Positions 44,478 through 53,193 of a stretch of DNA of 64,000 nt are shown one piece after another. Location: NCBI RefSeq assembly GCF_024703995.1, contig NZ_JAMXQV010000037.1:1-64000 (forward strand), read 5' to 3'. Position numbers and translations under genes: made by a program. Numbering within the stretch: position 1 is the stretch's first letter; each line of letters opens with the position of its first letter. A model generated the notes under the pieces. That model did not search any database and was not told the origin of the DNA. It was given only the letters and a program-made list of their open reading frames with translations. Source of the stretch: Amycolatopsis iheyensis (GTDB lineage Bacteria; Actinomycetota; Actinomycetes; Mycobacteriales; Pseudonocardiaceae).

Positions 44478-45527
44478 TTACGGCAGCGGGGGCACGACGT
44501 CGTCGTCGGGCGCGTCCAGGTGGCCGTCGAAGTTGACCGAGGAGTACGCCCGCAGCTTGGTGAGCCGGTGGTAGCCGTCGATCATTCTGACGGTCCCGGA
44601 CTTGGACCGCATCACGATGGACTGCGTCGTCGCCCCGCCCTCGCGGTAGTGAACGCCGCGCAGCAGGTCGCCGTCGGTGACGCCGGTGGCGCAGAAGAAG
44701 ACGTTGTCGCCGCGCACGAGGTCGTCGTTGAGCAGGACGCGGTCGAGGTCGTGGCCGGCGGCGAGGGCCTTCTCGCGCTCGGCGTCGTCCTTCGGCCACA
44801 GGCGGCCCTGCAGCTCGCCGCCCAGGCACTTCATCGCGCAGGCCGCGATGATGCCCTCGGGCGTGCCGCCGATGCCGATCAGCATGTCGACGCCGGTGGT
44901 CGGGCGGGCCGCGGCGATCGCGCCCGCGACGTCGCCGTCGGAGATGAACCGGATCCGCGCGCCGGCGTCGCGGACCTCCTTGATGATCTGCTCGTGGCGC
45001 GGGCGGTCCAGAATGCACACGGTGACGTCGCCGACGCTGCTGTTCTTCGCCTTGGCGACCCGGCGGATGTTCTCCGCGATCGGCGCGCCGAGCTCCACCT
45101 TGCCCGCCGCCTCGGGCCCGACGGCCAGCTTCTCCATGTAGAACACCGCGGACGGGTCGAACATCGCGCCGCGCTCGGCGACCGCGAGCACCGCCAGGGC
45201 GTTGGGCATGCCCTTGGCCATCAGCGTCGTGCCGTCGACCGGGTCGACCGCGACGTCGCAGTCCGGGCCGTCGCCGTTGCCGACCTCTTCGCCGTTGAAC
45301 AGCATGGGCGCTTCGTCCTTCTCGCCCTCGCCGATCACCACGACCCCGCGCATCGACACCGTCGAGACGAGCTGGCGCATCGCGTCGACGGCCGCGCCGT
45401 CGCCGCCGATCTTGTCGCCGCGGCCGACCCAGCGGCCGGCCGCCATCGCGGCGGCTTCGGTCACCCGGACGAGTTCCATCGCGAGGTTGCGGTCGGGCGC
45501 TTCACGACGACTCTCTGCGGCGGACAT
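44478..45527 (-). CDS. glpX: Class II fructose-1,6-bisphosphatase
   Basis: 349 residues. Gluconeogenic FBPase with the metal/phosphate motif D-V-A-V-D-P-V-D-G-T-T, G-E-G-E-K-D-E-A, and Y-H-R-L near the end. Mycobacterial order fum-glpX (Rv1098c-Rv1099c) is kept but several genes separate them here. ATG with GGGAGG upstream. Confidence 0.97.
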   Translation of the reverse strand: MSAAESRREAPDRNLAMELVRVTEAAAMAAGRWVGRGDKIGGDGAAVDAMRQLVSTVSMRGVVVIGEGEKDEAPMLFNGEEVGNGDGPDCDVAVDPVDGTTLMAKGMPNALAVLAVAERGAMFDPSAVFYMEKLAVGPEAAGKVELGAPIAENIRRVAKAKNSSVGDVTVCILDRPRHEQIIKEVRDAGARIRFISDGDVAGAIAAARPTTGVDMLIGIGGTPEGIIAACAMKCLGGELQGRLWPKDDAEREKALAAGHDLDRVLLNDDLVRGDNVFFCATGVTDGDLLRGVHYREGGATTQSIVMRSKSGTVRMIDGYHRLTKLRAYSSVNFDGHLDAPDDDVVPPLP

Positions 45528-45611
45528 CAGGCCTCCCGGATCGTGGAACTGGCGGGTGAACAGTCTGTCAGATACCCGCGGACTTTCCCGATGCCGAAGG
45601 CATGGCGAAGG

Positions 45612-45839
45612 TCACTGACCGTTGCCGGTTTCGTCTTCGACAGACGCCAGAGCAGCTTCGATGCGCTCGCGGGCGCCTTCGAGATGGCGCTCACAGACCT
45701 TCGCGAGCTTCTCGCCCTTCTCCCACAACGCGAGCGACTGCTCGAGGGACAGGCCACCGGCTTCGAGCTCGCGGACGACCTCGACGAGACGGTCCCGGGC
45801 CTGCTCGTAGCCGAGTTCCTCGCTGGCTGCTTCACTCAC
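45612..45839 (-). CDS. xseB: Exodeoxyribonuclease VII small subunit
   Basis: 75 residues from GTG 45839, L-E-x-G-x-L-S-L-E-x-S-L-x-L-W-E-K-G motif present. Overlaps the end of the 129-residue gene by 4 nt (GTGA). An in-frame ATG at 45881 adds 14 atypical residues. Works with XseA to degrade single-stranded DNA. Confidence 0.95.
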   Translation of the reverse strand: MSEAASEELGYEQARDRLVEVVRELEAGGLSLEQSLALWEKGEKLAKVCERHLEGARERIEAALASVEDETGNGQ

Positions 45840-46225
45840 GCTGGGCGTTCTCCGACCTTCCGGCTTGGGCTGTGCGCGCACACTACCGCGCTGGCCATGG
45901 CGTGGTCGTACCCGACGAACGCGAGGGCGAACTCCTGGCCGTCACCGTCCGCGATCGCCTCTTCGAGGTTCTCCTGCGCCCCGGCGACGCGCTTGCGGTG
46001 CCCGGCGCCGTCGGCGAACCACCAGCGCGAGCCGACCTGCGTCGACGTCGCCTCGGACAGCCGGCGCAGCTGCGGACCCAGTTCGCGGCGGGCCGCGGTG
46101 CCGCAGCCGGCGAGCAGCGCCGTCCAGCACTCGGCGGCCGCGCGGTCGGTGCGCATCGCCTGGTCCAGCAGCGGCCACGCGCCCATGCGACGAGCCGCGT
46201 CCATCGTCAGCGGGAGGAACGTCAC
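45836..46225 (-). CDS. Uncharacterised protein inserted between xseA and xseB
   Basis: 129 residues, GTG start overlapping the xseA TGA by 4 nt and ending in the xseB GTG. No signal peptide. Trp/Ala-rich N-terminal part (W-P-L-L-D-Q-A-M-R and C-W-T-A-L-L-A-G), central R-W-W-F-A-D-G-A-G-H-R-K-R, and a C-terminal L-A-F-V-G-Y-D-H-A. I do not recognise the family. Two-way coupling suggests a role in, or control of, exonuclease VII, or simply operon insertion. Confidence 0.78.
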   Translation of the reverse strand: MTFLPLTMDAARRMGAWPLLDQAMRTDRAAAECWTALLAGCGTAARRELGPQLRRLSEATSTQVGSRWWFADGAGHRKRVAGAQENLEEAIADGDGQEFALAFVGYDHAMASAVVCAHSPSRKVGERPA

Positions 46226-47457
46226 CCCTGCTCTCCTTCCGCCACCGCGCCGATCGCGCCGTCACCCACCCGCACGCGCAGCTGGGCACCGGCCTCGACT
46301 TCGGAGACGGAGCGGAGTACCTGGAGGTTGCCTTCGGCGTCGACGAACTGCACGACCGCGTACCCGCGGGACAGCGTCGCGGCCGGGCCGAGCGCGGTGA
46401 GGCGCGCCCGCGAGCTCGCGAGCTCGGCCTGGTCCTTGGCGAGCAGCGTCAGCATGGCGCGGCGCCCGCGTTCGCGGTGCACCTCGACGTCGTCCTGGCG
46501 GCGCTGGACCGGGCCGAGCGGGTCGGCCAGCGACGGGCGGCTGCGGAGCTGGGTGAGCAGGCGCGTCTGGGTGTCGACCCAGCCGTGCAGGGCGCGACGC
46601 CCGCGGTCGCGCATCTGCCGGACGCGCTCGGTCTCCTCGACGAGGTCGGGCACGATCCGCTTGCCGGCGTCGGTCGGCGTCGAACAGCGCAGGTCGGCGA
46701 CGTAGTCGAGCAGCGGGGTGTCCGGCTCGTGCCCGATCGCGCTGACCACCGGCGTGCCGGCGGCCGAGACCGCGCGGCAGAGCGCCTCGTCGGAGAACGG
46801 CAGCAGGTCCTCGACGCTGCCGCCGCCGCGGGCGATGACGATGACGTCGATCTCGGGGTCGGCGTCGAAGATCCGCAGCGCGCGCATGACCTGCGGCACC
46901 GCCTGCGAACCCTGCACGGCCGTGTTGAGCACCTTGATCCGGACGTGCGGCCACCGCCCCTGGGCGTTGGCCAGCACGTCCCGCTCGGCGGCCGACGCGC
47001 GGCCGGTGATCAGCCCGACGCCCTTCGGCAGGAACGGGATCGGCCGCTTGCGCTGGGCCGAGAAGAGACCTTCCGCCGTCAGGAGCTTCTTGAGGCGTTC
47101 GATCCGGGCCAGCAGCTCGCCGATGCCGACGGCGCGGATCTGGTCGGCACGCAGGCTGAGCGTGCCGCGGCCGAAGAAGAACGACGGCTTCGCGTGCACG
47201 ACGACGCTCGCGCCCTCGCGCAGCGGCGGCTCCATCTCGCGGATCAGCCAGTTCGGGCAGGTCACCGACATCGAGACGTCGGCCGACGGGTCACGCAGCG
47301 TCAGGAACGCGGTCTGCGTGTTCGGGCGTGAGCTGACCTGCGTGACCTGGCCTTCGACCCAGACGCTGCCGAGCCGGTGGACCCAGTCGCCGATCTTGCG
47401 CGCGACCGTGCGGACCGGCCAGGGCTTTTCGGCGGTGCTCGCTTCGGTTTCGGTCAC
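46222..47457 (-). CDS. xseA: Exodeoxyribonuclease VII large subunit
   Basis: 411 residues from GTG 47457. N-terminal OB-fold, catalytic core with I-A-R-G-G-G-S-V-E-D-L and G-H-E-P-D-T-P-L-L-D, then the long helical region. Overlaps the 129-residue gene by 4 nt at its end and the lipid-droplet-type gene by 4 nt at its start. Confidence 0.96.
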   Translation of the reverse strand: MTETEASTAEKPWPVRTVARKIGDWVHRLGSVWVEGQVTQVSSRPNTQTAFLTLRDPSADVSMSVTCPNWLIREMEPPLREGASVVVHAKPSFFFGRGTLSLRADQIRAVGIGELLARIERLKKLLTAEGLFSAQRKRPIPFLPKGVGLITGRASAAERDVLANAQGRWPHVRIKVLNTAVQGSQAVPQVMRALRIFDADPEIDVIVIARGGGSVEDLLPFSDEALCRAVSAAGTPVVSAIGHEPDTPLLDYVADLRCSTPTDAGKRIVPDLVEETERVRQMRDRGRRALHGWVDTQTRLLTQLRSRPSLADPLGPVQRRQDDVEVHRERGRRAMLTLLAKDQAELASSRARLTALGPAATLSRGYAVVQFVDAEGNLQVLRSVSEVEAGAQLRVRVGDGAIGAVAEGEQG

Positions 47458-48179
47458 TGCCCGTTCTCTTGGCCGTCTTCCTCGGCCTGTTCGGCCTTGC
47501 GGGCGTTGGCGATCCGGCGCGAGAGCATCCCGGTGAACGACGAGCGGTCGGCGTGCGCGCGCTCGTATTCGAGGATCGTCTCGAGCTGGGAGATCGAGAG
47601 CTGACGCAGGCGCGCCCGCAGCTGCGGGAGGGTGAGCTGGTCGTAACCGGTCAGCCCGGCCGGGCCGTCGTACCCGCCGGCGCTGGTCCGGGGCGTCTCG
47701 TCCTTGACCTTCTTGTCGATCTTGGGCGTGCCGGGCCGCGGCTTGTTCTCGTCGGTCTCCGGAGCGTCGTTTTCGCCGTCGGCGTGGTCCTGGGCGAGCG
47801 CGCGCTCCTCTTCGGCCCACGGGTCGCCCAGTTCCGCCTCGAGCTCGGCCGCTGACGGAACGTGACCGTTGATCTCCGAACGGGGCTCGGGCACGTCGGC
47901 GACCGGCGTGAGGTTCGGCCGCACGGGCGGAACGTCGAGGTCTTCGTCGAAGGTTGCCCAGCTGGGCGCGTCCTCGACCGGGCGGAGGCTCGACAGGGCG
48001 TTGTCGCCCTTGATGGCCAGCTCGGTGACGTGCTGCTGGACGCGCATGGAGGCCTGCAGCACCTGGCTGACCACGGTCACCGGGAGGCCGGCGAGCTGCC
48101 GGGGAAGCTCACGAACCCGCTCTGCGGTGGAGACGGCGAGGCCCGCGGCGACCCGGAGGGGGAGCGGGAATGGCTTCAT
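47454..48179 (-). CDS. Lipid droplet-associated-type protein (Rv1109c-like)
   Basis: 241 residues from ATG 48179. A basic/hydrophobic N-terminus (P-L-P-L-R-V-A-A-G-L-A-V) that could sit at a lipid surface, an acidic Pro/Glu-rich middle, and a helical end (L-R-Q-L-S-I-S-Q-L-E-T-I-L-E-Y-E). Same place as Rv1109c. Its TGA overlaps the xseA GTG. Confidence 0.82.
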   Translation of the reverse strand: MKPFPLPLRVAAGLAVSTAERVRELPRQLAGLPVTVVSQVLQASMRVQQHVTELAIKGDNALSSLRPVEDAPSWATFDEDLDVPPVRPNLTPVADVPEPRSEINGHVPSAAELEAELGDPWAEEERALAQDHADGENDAPETDENKPRPGTPKIDKKVKDETPRTSAGGYDGPAGLTGYDQLTLPQLRARLRQLSISQLETILEYERAHADRSSFTGMLSRRIANARKAEQAEEDGQENGQ

Positions 48180-48330
48180 GCGTCCAGCCTGCCGCATCTA
48201 GGCCGAACTGCCCAACCGAACGAGTGGACTTGGGCGCGTTGCGTGACCCCGGGCACAGCTCGGTAGAGGGACGAAGCTCACCCGAAAGGGACTTCGAGTT
48301 CGGCTCGGGACAGCCCGTACCCTGGGTGCC

Positions 48331-49326
48331 ATGAGTTCAGCGAGTCCCGGAATCGAGCCCGCGGGTACCCCGACGATCACCGGAACCGCCTCCGGCAAGC
48401 GGGTGCTGCTCGCCAAACCCCGTGGTTACTGCGCGGGTGTCGACCGCGCGGTGATCGCCGTCGAAAAGGCCCTCGAGGTCTACGGCGCCCCGGTGTACGT
48501 CCGCAAGGAGATCGTGCACAACAAGCACGTGGTCGAGACGCTGCGCGAGCGCGGCGCGATCTTCGTCGACGAGACCTCCGAGGTGCCCGAAGGCGCGCTC
48601 GTGGTGTTCTCCGCCCACGGCGTCTCGCCGATGGTGCACCAGGAGGCCGCGGACCGGAACCTGCGCACGATCGACGCGACCTGCCCCCTGGTGACGAAGG
48701 TGCACAAGGAGGTCAACCGGTTCGCGAAGGACGACTACGACATCCTGCTGATCGGTCACGAAGGCCACGAAGAGGTCGAGGGCACGGCCGGTGAGGCGCC
48801 GGACAAGGTCCAGCTGGTCGACAAGGCCGAGGACGTCGACAAGGTCGAGGTGCGCGACCCGTCGAAGGTGATCTGGCTGTCCCAGACGACGTTGTCGGTC
48901 GACGAGACGATGGAGCGCGTCGACCAGCTGCGCGAGCGCTTCCCGGGCTTGGCCGACCCGCCGAGCGACGACATCTGCTACGCGACGACGAACCGCCAGG
49001 TCGCGGTCAAGGCGATGGCCGCGGAGTGCGACCTGGTGCTGGTGGTCGGCTCGACGAACTCGTCCAACTCGAAGCGCCTGGTCGAGGTGGCGCTGAAGGC
49101 CGGCGCCCGCGCGTCGTACCTGGTCGACTTCGCGCACGAGGTGGACGAGGCCTGGCTGTCCGGCGTCACGACGGTGGGTGTCACCTCGGGCGCGTCGGTG
49201 CCGGACGAGCTGGTGATGGACCTGCTGGCCTGGCTGGCCGAGCGCGGCTACGGCGACGTGAACGAGGTGACGACGGCGAACGAGAAGATCACCTTCGCGC
49301 CGCCGAAGGAGCTTCGCAAGGTCTGA
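48331..49326 (+). CDS. ispH: 4-hydroxy-3-methylbut-2-enyl diphosphate reductase
   Basis: 331 residues, last step of the MEP pathway, giving IPP and DMAPP. The three iron-sulphur cysteines are in G-Y-C-A-G-V, A-T-C-P-L-V and D-I-C-Y-A-T; the proton-donor glutamate in T-S-G-A-S-V region and H-G-V are present. Divergent from the 47454 gene. Confidence 0.97.
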   Translation: MSSASPGIEPAGTPTITGTASGKRVLLAKPRGYCAGVDRAVIAVEKALEVYGAPVYVRKEIVHNKHVVETLRERGAIFVDETSEVPEGALVVFSAHGVSPMVHQEAADRNLRTIDATCPLVTKVHKEVNRFAKDDYDILLIGHEGHEEVEGTAGEAPDKVQLVDKAEDVDKVEVRDPSKVIWLSQTTLSVDETMERVDQLRERFPGLADPPSDDICYATTNRQVAVKAMAAECDLVLVVGSTNSSNSKRLVEVALKAGARASYLVDFAHEVDEAWLSGVTTVGVTSGASVPDELVMDLLAWLAERGYGDVNEVTTANEKITFAPPKELRKV

Positions 49327-49337
49327 GTCTCGCTACG

Positions 49338-49379
49338 CGAAACGGCGGTCACCTCCAGCTGGAGGTGACCGCCGTTTCG
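49338..49379. terminator. 42-bp perfect palindrome terminator
   Basis: A 21-bp arm of CGAAACGGCGGTCACCTCC... centred on CAGCTG separates the convergent ispH and DUF6542 genes. Confidence 0.85.
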
Positions 49380-49383
49380 TGGG

Positions 49384-50259
49384 TCAGCGTTCTTCGTCGT
49401 CCCAGGGACGGCTCCGGCGCGGCGGAGCACCCCGGCCGCCTGAGGGCCGGCGGGGCGGCGGGGCGTCCCGGCCGTCTTCGGCGGGCGGGCGCGGACGTCG
49501 TCGCGGGGCGTCACCGCGAGGCTCGCGCCGACGCGGGTCGCCCTCTTCCGGACGCGGCGCGCGACGGCCGGCCGGCGGCGGCTTGCGCGCACCACGGTCC
49601 CGTTCGGCGGGCGCGCCTCGCGGCGTCCGGCGTTCGCCCTCGGCGGGCGGACGCGGGCGTCGCTGCGGCTCACCCCGCCGGGCGCCCTGCGGCAGGGGCG
49701 TCTGGCCGGTGCGGTTCGACCCCGGCGGCCGCGGCCGGGCACGCGGCTTTTCGTCGTCTTCGTCCGGCCGGCGGCGTTCGGGCTTGCCCTTCTTGGGGGC
49801 GTCCGGGTCGCGCTCGCGGAAGATCCGGACGATCCCGATCAGCAGCGTGAGGCCGGTGGTGATGGCCATGATCGGGAAGCTGTTGATGAGCGGGCTGCCG
49901 ATGCTCAGGGCCTTCGACAGCATGTCATCGCCCTCGGAGCCCGAGGTCAGCAGGATGACGCTCGGCACGGTGACGGCCAGCACCAGCGGCGGCATGACCA
50001 TCGGCCCGAAGACGCCTCGGCGCCGCACCGCGCAGACCGCGATCAGGGCACCGGCGATGTAGAGGACGGTGAAGATCAGCGGAATGCTGGTCTGGGTCGG
50101 CTTGCCGATGAGGGCGCCCACGACCGCCAGGCCGAGGCCGACCAGGACCGCCGCCCACCAGGGCAGTCCGCGCCTCGAACCGACGACAGGACGCTCATCC
50201 CACGGTACGGAGATGTCGTCGGCATCTGGATCGCTCTGGCGATCGCGAATCGCGGTCAC
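49384..50259 (-). CDS. DUF6542 membrane protein with basic, Pro/Arg-rich tail
   Basis: 291 residues from GTG 50259. Four transmembrane helices at about 30-150 (W-W-A-A-V-L-V-G-L-G-L and V-M-P-P-L-V-L-A-V-T-V), then a long disordered tail of R, P and D/E. Homologue of Rv1111c by position. Tail length and composition suggest interaction with an acidic partner such as nucleic acid or membrane surface. Weak SD. Confidence 0.85.
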   Translation of the reverse strand: MTAIRDRQSDPDADDISVPWDERPVVGSRRGLPWWAAVLVGLGLAVVGALIGKPTQTSIPLIFTVLYIAGALIAVCAVRRRGVFGPMVMPPLVLAVTVPSVILLTSGSEGDDMLSKALSIGSPLINSFPIMAITTGLTLLIGIVRIFRERDPDAPKKGKPERRRPDEDDEKPRARPRPPGSNRTGQTPLPQGARRGEPQRRPRPPAEGERRTPRGAPAERDRGARKPPPAGRRAPRPEEGDPRRREPRGDAPRRRPRPPAEDGRDAPPPRRPSGGRGAPPRRSRPWDDEER

Positions 50260-50901
50260 GAGACAACACCGTATCTCGTGGTTGTGAAGATCTTGCCAGC
50301 ACCGCCGCCGACGTGGGTTTACCGCCACCCGGCGGCGTGACTCCGGTGGCCGCGCCGGGTGCTGCTGTGCTGTGGTCCAGTCCGCTGCCGTCGCTGTCTC
50401 GTGTGCTCCTTTCCGGGGTGGGTTGTCGCAGGTGGGAGGTTCGGGGGCGGGTTGGCGGTGGGGGCGGACCGCCGGTTGGCGGGTGTGGGGTGACCGTCGC
50501 TGACGCGGTGGTCCGGGGGTGTCGTGTGGTCAGGTGGTCGCCGGGTTGGCGGTCAGCCGTTGACGAGACGGCCAAACGTGCCCGTCTTGCTGCGCGGTCC
50601 TGCTGCCTGCGGTCGGGCTGGTGTCCGGTTTGTCGGCGAAGTCCCGCGCGGTGCGCCAGCGCTTGCGGGGGATGAGCCCGCGTGTGCTCGCCGCGAGTGG
50701 GCGCGGAGTCGCTTGGACACCCGCGAGCCCGGGGCGACCGAGCGAGATGGCTGCCCGCGGCATCGGGGCTGACGCCTGCGCGGTCCGGTCGCGCCGGCGA
50801 CCGCCCCGGGGATCAGGTCCAGGCCGCCGGCACCGCCACTCGCACTCGTCCGCCATCCGGCCCCGGCCCAACCCCACCACCCGGCCCAGGCGCAACCCCC
50901 C
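50260..50901. other. 642-bp intergenic region, strongly G/T-biased
   Basis: 50300-50560 is a G/T-rich strand of GGGT/GGTGGG runs (possible G-quadruplexes), and 50560-50900 is ordinary GC-rich. Open frames on both strands lack SDs, codon bias and recognisable domains. I see no gene here. Confidence 0.5.
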
Positions 50902-51816
50902 TCAGCTCGCCGCCAGCTCGTCCCCCTTCCGCACCGGGGGCACGGCCGTCGGGCTGCCGGCCGCGTCCGTCAGCGGTGCCACCGACGCCCGGAACGCCTC
51001 CAACGCCTCCAGCTCCCGCCTCCTGGCCGACAGGAACCGCTGGAGGTGCGTGCTCGACAGGTTCAGCGCCTCCACCGCGCCGCCCGCTGCCCGGTGGGCC
51101 GCCGCCGCTCCCGTGCGCACCTGTTCCACGTCCGCCTCCAGCGTGCGGTCGCTCGCCGCGAACAGGGCCGCCGAGGCCAGTACTCCGAAGCCCGTCGGGC
51201 CGCACAGGAACACCCGGCGGTCGATCAGCCAGCGCAGCAGCTCCGGGTCCGTGTCCAGCGCCGCCACCACCGCCGCGTCGGAAGGGACGAACATGATCGT
51301 GCCGTAGATCGCGTCCGCCCAGCGCTGATAACCCTTGCCGGCCAGCTCGGCCGCCCGGGAACGGATCTGCCGGACGTGCGCGCGCAACGCGTCGATCCGC
51401 TCCTCCGGGTCGTTGGTCTCCACCGCCTCGGCCCAGATCGCCATGCTCGCCTTCGCGTCGACCGGCACCGTGCGGTCGCCGCCCACCCGCAGCACCATGT
51501 CCGGCTTCGCCGAGCCGCCGCCCGCCACGTCCGTCTGGAGCGTGAAGTGCAGGTTCTCGCGCAACCCCAGTGCCCGCGCCGTTTCGACCAGCACCTGCTC
51601 GCCCAGCTCGCCGCGCCCGCTGATCGAGGCGAACGCGACCTCGTACCGCCGCAACGCGAGCTGCTGCTGATCGGTCTTGGCCCGCTCGGCCGCCACCTGC
51701 TTCGCCGCCGCGTCGGCCCGCCGCATCCCGTCGTTGTACAGCCGCCACAGCACCGCGACGGCGAACAGCAGCAGGACCGCGAGCACGATCGCCGCGGTGG
51801 TCAGCACTGTCGCCAC
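50902..51816 (-). CDS. rmuC: DNA recombination protein RmuC
   Basis: 304 residues, GTG with GGAGGAG upstream. N-terminal membrane anchor, short coiled coil, and PD-(D/E)XK-like core with G-E-x-x-L-x-x, K-P-D-M-V-L-R-V-G and V-P-V-D-A-K. Limits recombination between inverted repeats. Shorter than E. coli RmuC through a reduced coiled coil. Divergent from sbcD, which acts on the same substrates (hairpins). Confidence 0.93.
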   Translation of the reverse strand: MATVLTTAAIVLAVLLLFAVAVLWRLYNDGMRRADAAAKQVAAERAKTDQQQLALRRYEVAFASISGRGELGEQVLVETARALGLRENLHFTLQTDVAGGGSAKPDMVLRVGGDRTVPVDAKASMAIWAEAVETNDPEERIDALRAHVRQIRSRAAELAGKGYQRWADAIYGTIMFVPSDAAVVAALDTDPELLRWLIDRRVFLCGPTGFGVLASAALFAASDRTLEADVEQVRTGAAAAHRAAGGAVEALNLSSTHLQRFLSARRRELEALEAFRASVAPLTDAAGSPTAVPPVRKGDELAAS

Positions 51817-52041
51817 TTCGCTCCTCCCTCCGGGCCGCCTGGATCGGACCGCGGGGACATCATGGCGGACCGCACCGACAAAAACCGCGCCCGATCCGTC
51901 GCTCTGGGTAGCTGACCTGCGAACAAATCGAATCCACGCAGGGCGTGTCCGATTCGGCACGCTCGGGTTAGTACACACGTTCGAGTGAGGTGGCGGCGAG
52001 CCTCCGGGATTTCGTCGGACCCGGGTCGTACCTTGGCCACC

Positions 52042-53193
52042 GTGAGATTCCTGCACACCTCCGACTGGCACGTCGGCCGCACGTTCCACGGCGCCGACCT
52101 GCTCGCGGAACAGGAAGCGGTGCTCGGGCACCTCGCCGACCTCGTGGCCGGCGAGGCGATCGACGTCGTCCTGGTGGCAGGCGACATCTACGACCGCGCG
52201 GTGCCTTCGGCCGAGGCCGTCCGCGTGGCCACCGCGGCGGTCGCGCGGATCCGCGCGGCGGGCGCCCAGCTCGTCGTCACACCCGGGAACCACGACTCGG
52301 CGCCCCGCCTCGGCGCCTTCGCGGAGTTCGCCGCGGCGGGCGGCCTGCACCTGCGCACCACGGTCGGCGGGCTGGCCGAACCGGTGCTGTTCGAAGACAC
52401 CCACGGCCCGGTCGCGGTCTACGGAATCCCTTACCTGGAGCCGGAACCGTCCCGGCACGCCCTGGGCGTACCGGAGGCGCGCGGTCACACCGGCGTGCTC
52501 ACCGAGGCCATGCGCCGGATCCGCGCGGACCTCGAAACCCGGCCCGGCGTCCGGTCGGCCGTGCTCGCGCACGCGTTCGTCACCGGCGGCGAGCCCACCG
52601 ACTCGGAGCGCACGATCGCGGTCGGCGGGGTCGAGCAGGTGCCCGGCTCGGTCTTCGACGGCGTCGGCTACGTGGCGCTGGGCCACCTCCACGGACCGCA
52701 GACGCTCGCCGAGCACCTGCGCTACTCCGGCAGCCCGCTGGCCTACTCGTTTTCCGAGGCGCGGCAACGCAAATCGGTCTGGCTGGTCGACTTCGACGAA
52801 CACGGCCTCGGCGAAGTCCGCCGGCACGAGCTGCCCGTGCCACGGCAGCTGGCGACGCTTCGCGGCGAGCTCGAAGACCTCATGGTGGCGCCGGAGCACG
52901 ATGCGGTCCTCGACCACTTCCTGTCGGTCACGGTCACCGACCGCGTGCGCCCGGTCGACGCGATGCGGCGCTTGAAGCAACGGTTCCCCCACGCGGTCCA
53001 CCTGGAGTGGGAGCCCGAAGGCGGTTATGCGGGCGCCCCGCTGCGGTACTCCGACGCCGTGCGCGGCCGGTCCGACATCGAGATCTCGCGCAGCTTCCTC
53101 GACGACTGCCGCGGCGCCGCGCCGACCGAGAGCGAAGAACAGCTCCTCTTCAAGGCCCTCGAAGCGGCCGACCGGGGGGCCCTCGCGAAATGA
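52042..53193 (+). CDS. sbcD: Nuclease SbcCD subunit D (Mre11-like)
   Basis: 383 residues from GTG 52042. Phosphoesterase motifs H-T-S-D-W-H, G-D-I-Y-D, G-N-H-D and H-A-F-V. Cuts DNA hairpins with SbcC. Overlaps sbcC by ATGA (4 nt). Confidence 0.96.
   Translation: MRFLHTSDWHVGRTFHGADLLAEQEAVLGHLADLVAGEAIDVVLVAGDIYDRAVPSAEAVRVATAAVARIRAAGAQLVVTPGNHDSAPRLGAFAEFAAAGGLHLRTTVGGLAEPVLFEDTHGPVAVYGIPYLEPEPSRHALGVPEARGHTGVLTEAMRRIRADLETRPGVRSAVLAHAFVTGGEPTDSERTIAVGGVEQVPGSVFDGVGYVALGHLHGPQTLAEHLRYSGSPLAYSFSEARQRKSVWLVDFDEHGLGEVRRHELPVPRQLATLRGELEDLMVAPEHDAVLDHFLSVTVTDRVRPVDAMRRLKQRFPHAVHLEWEPEGGYAGAPLRYSDAVRGRSDIEISRSFLDDCRGAAPTESEEQLLFKALEAADRGALAK

Noticed and set aside
50313..50895. Several open frames upstream of rmuC
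   Set aside because: Extreme G/T bias and lack of any family pattern; recorded as intergenic.
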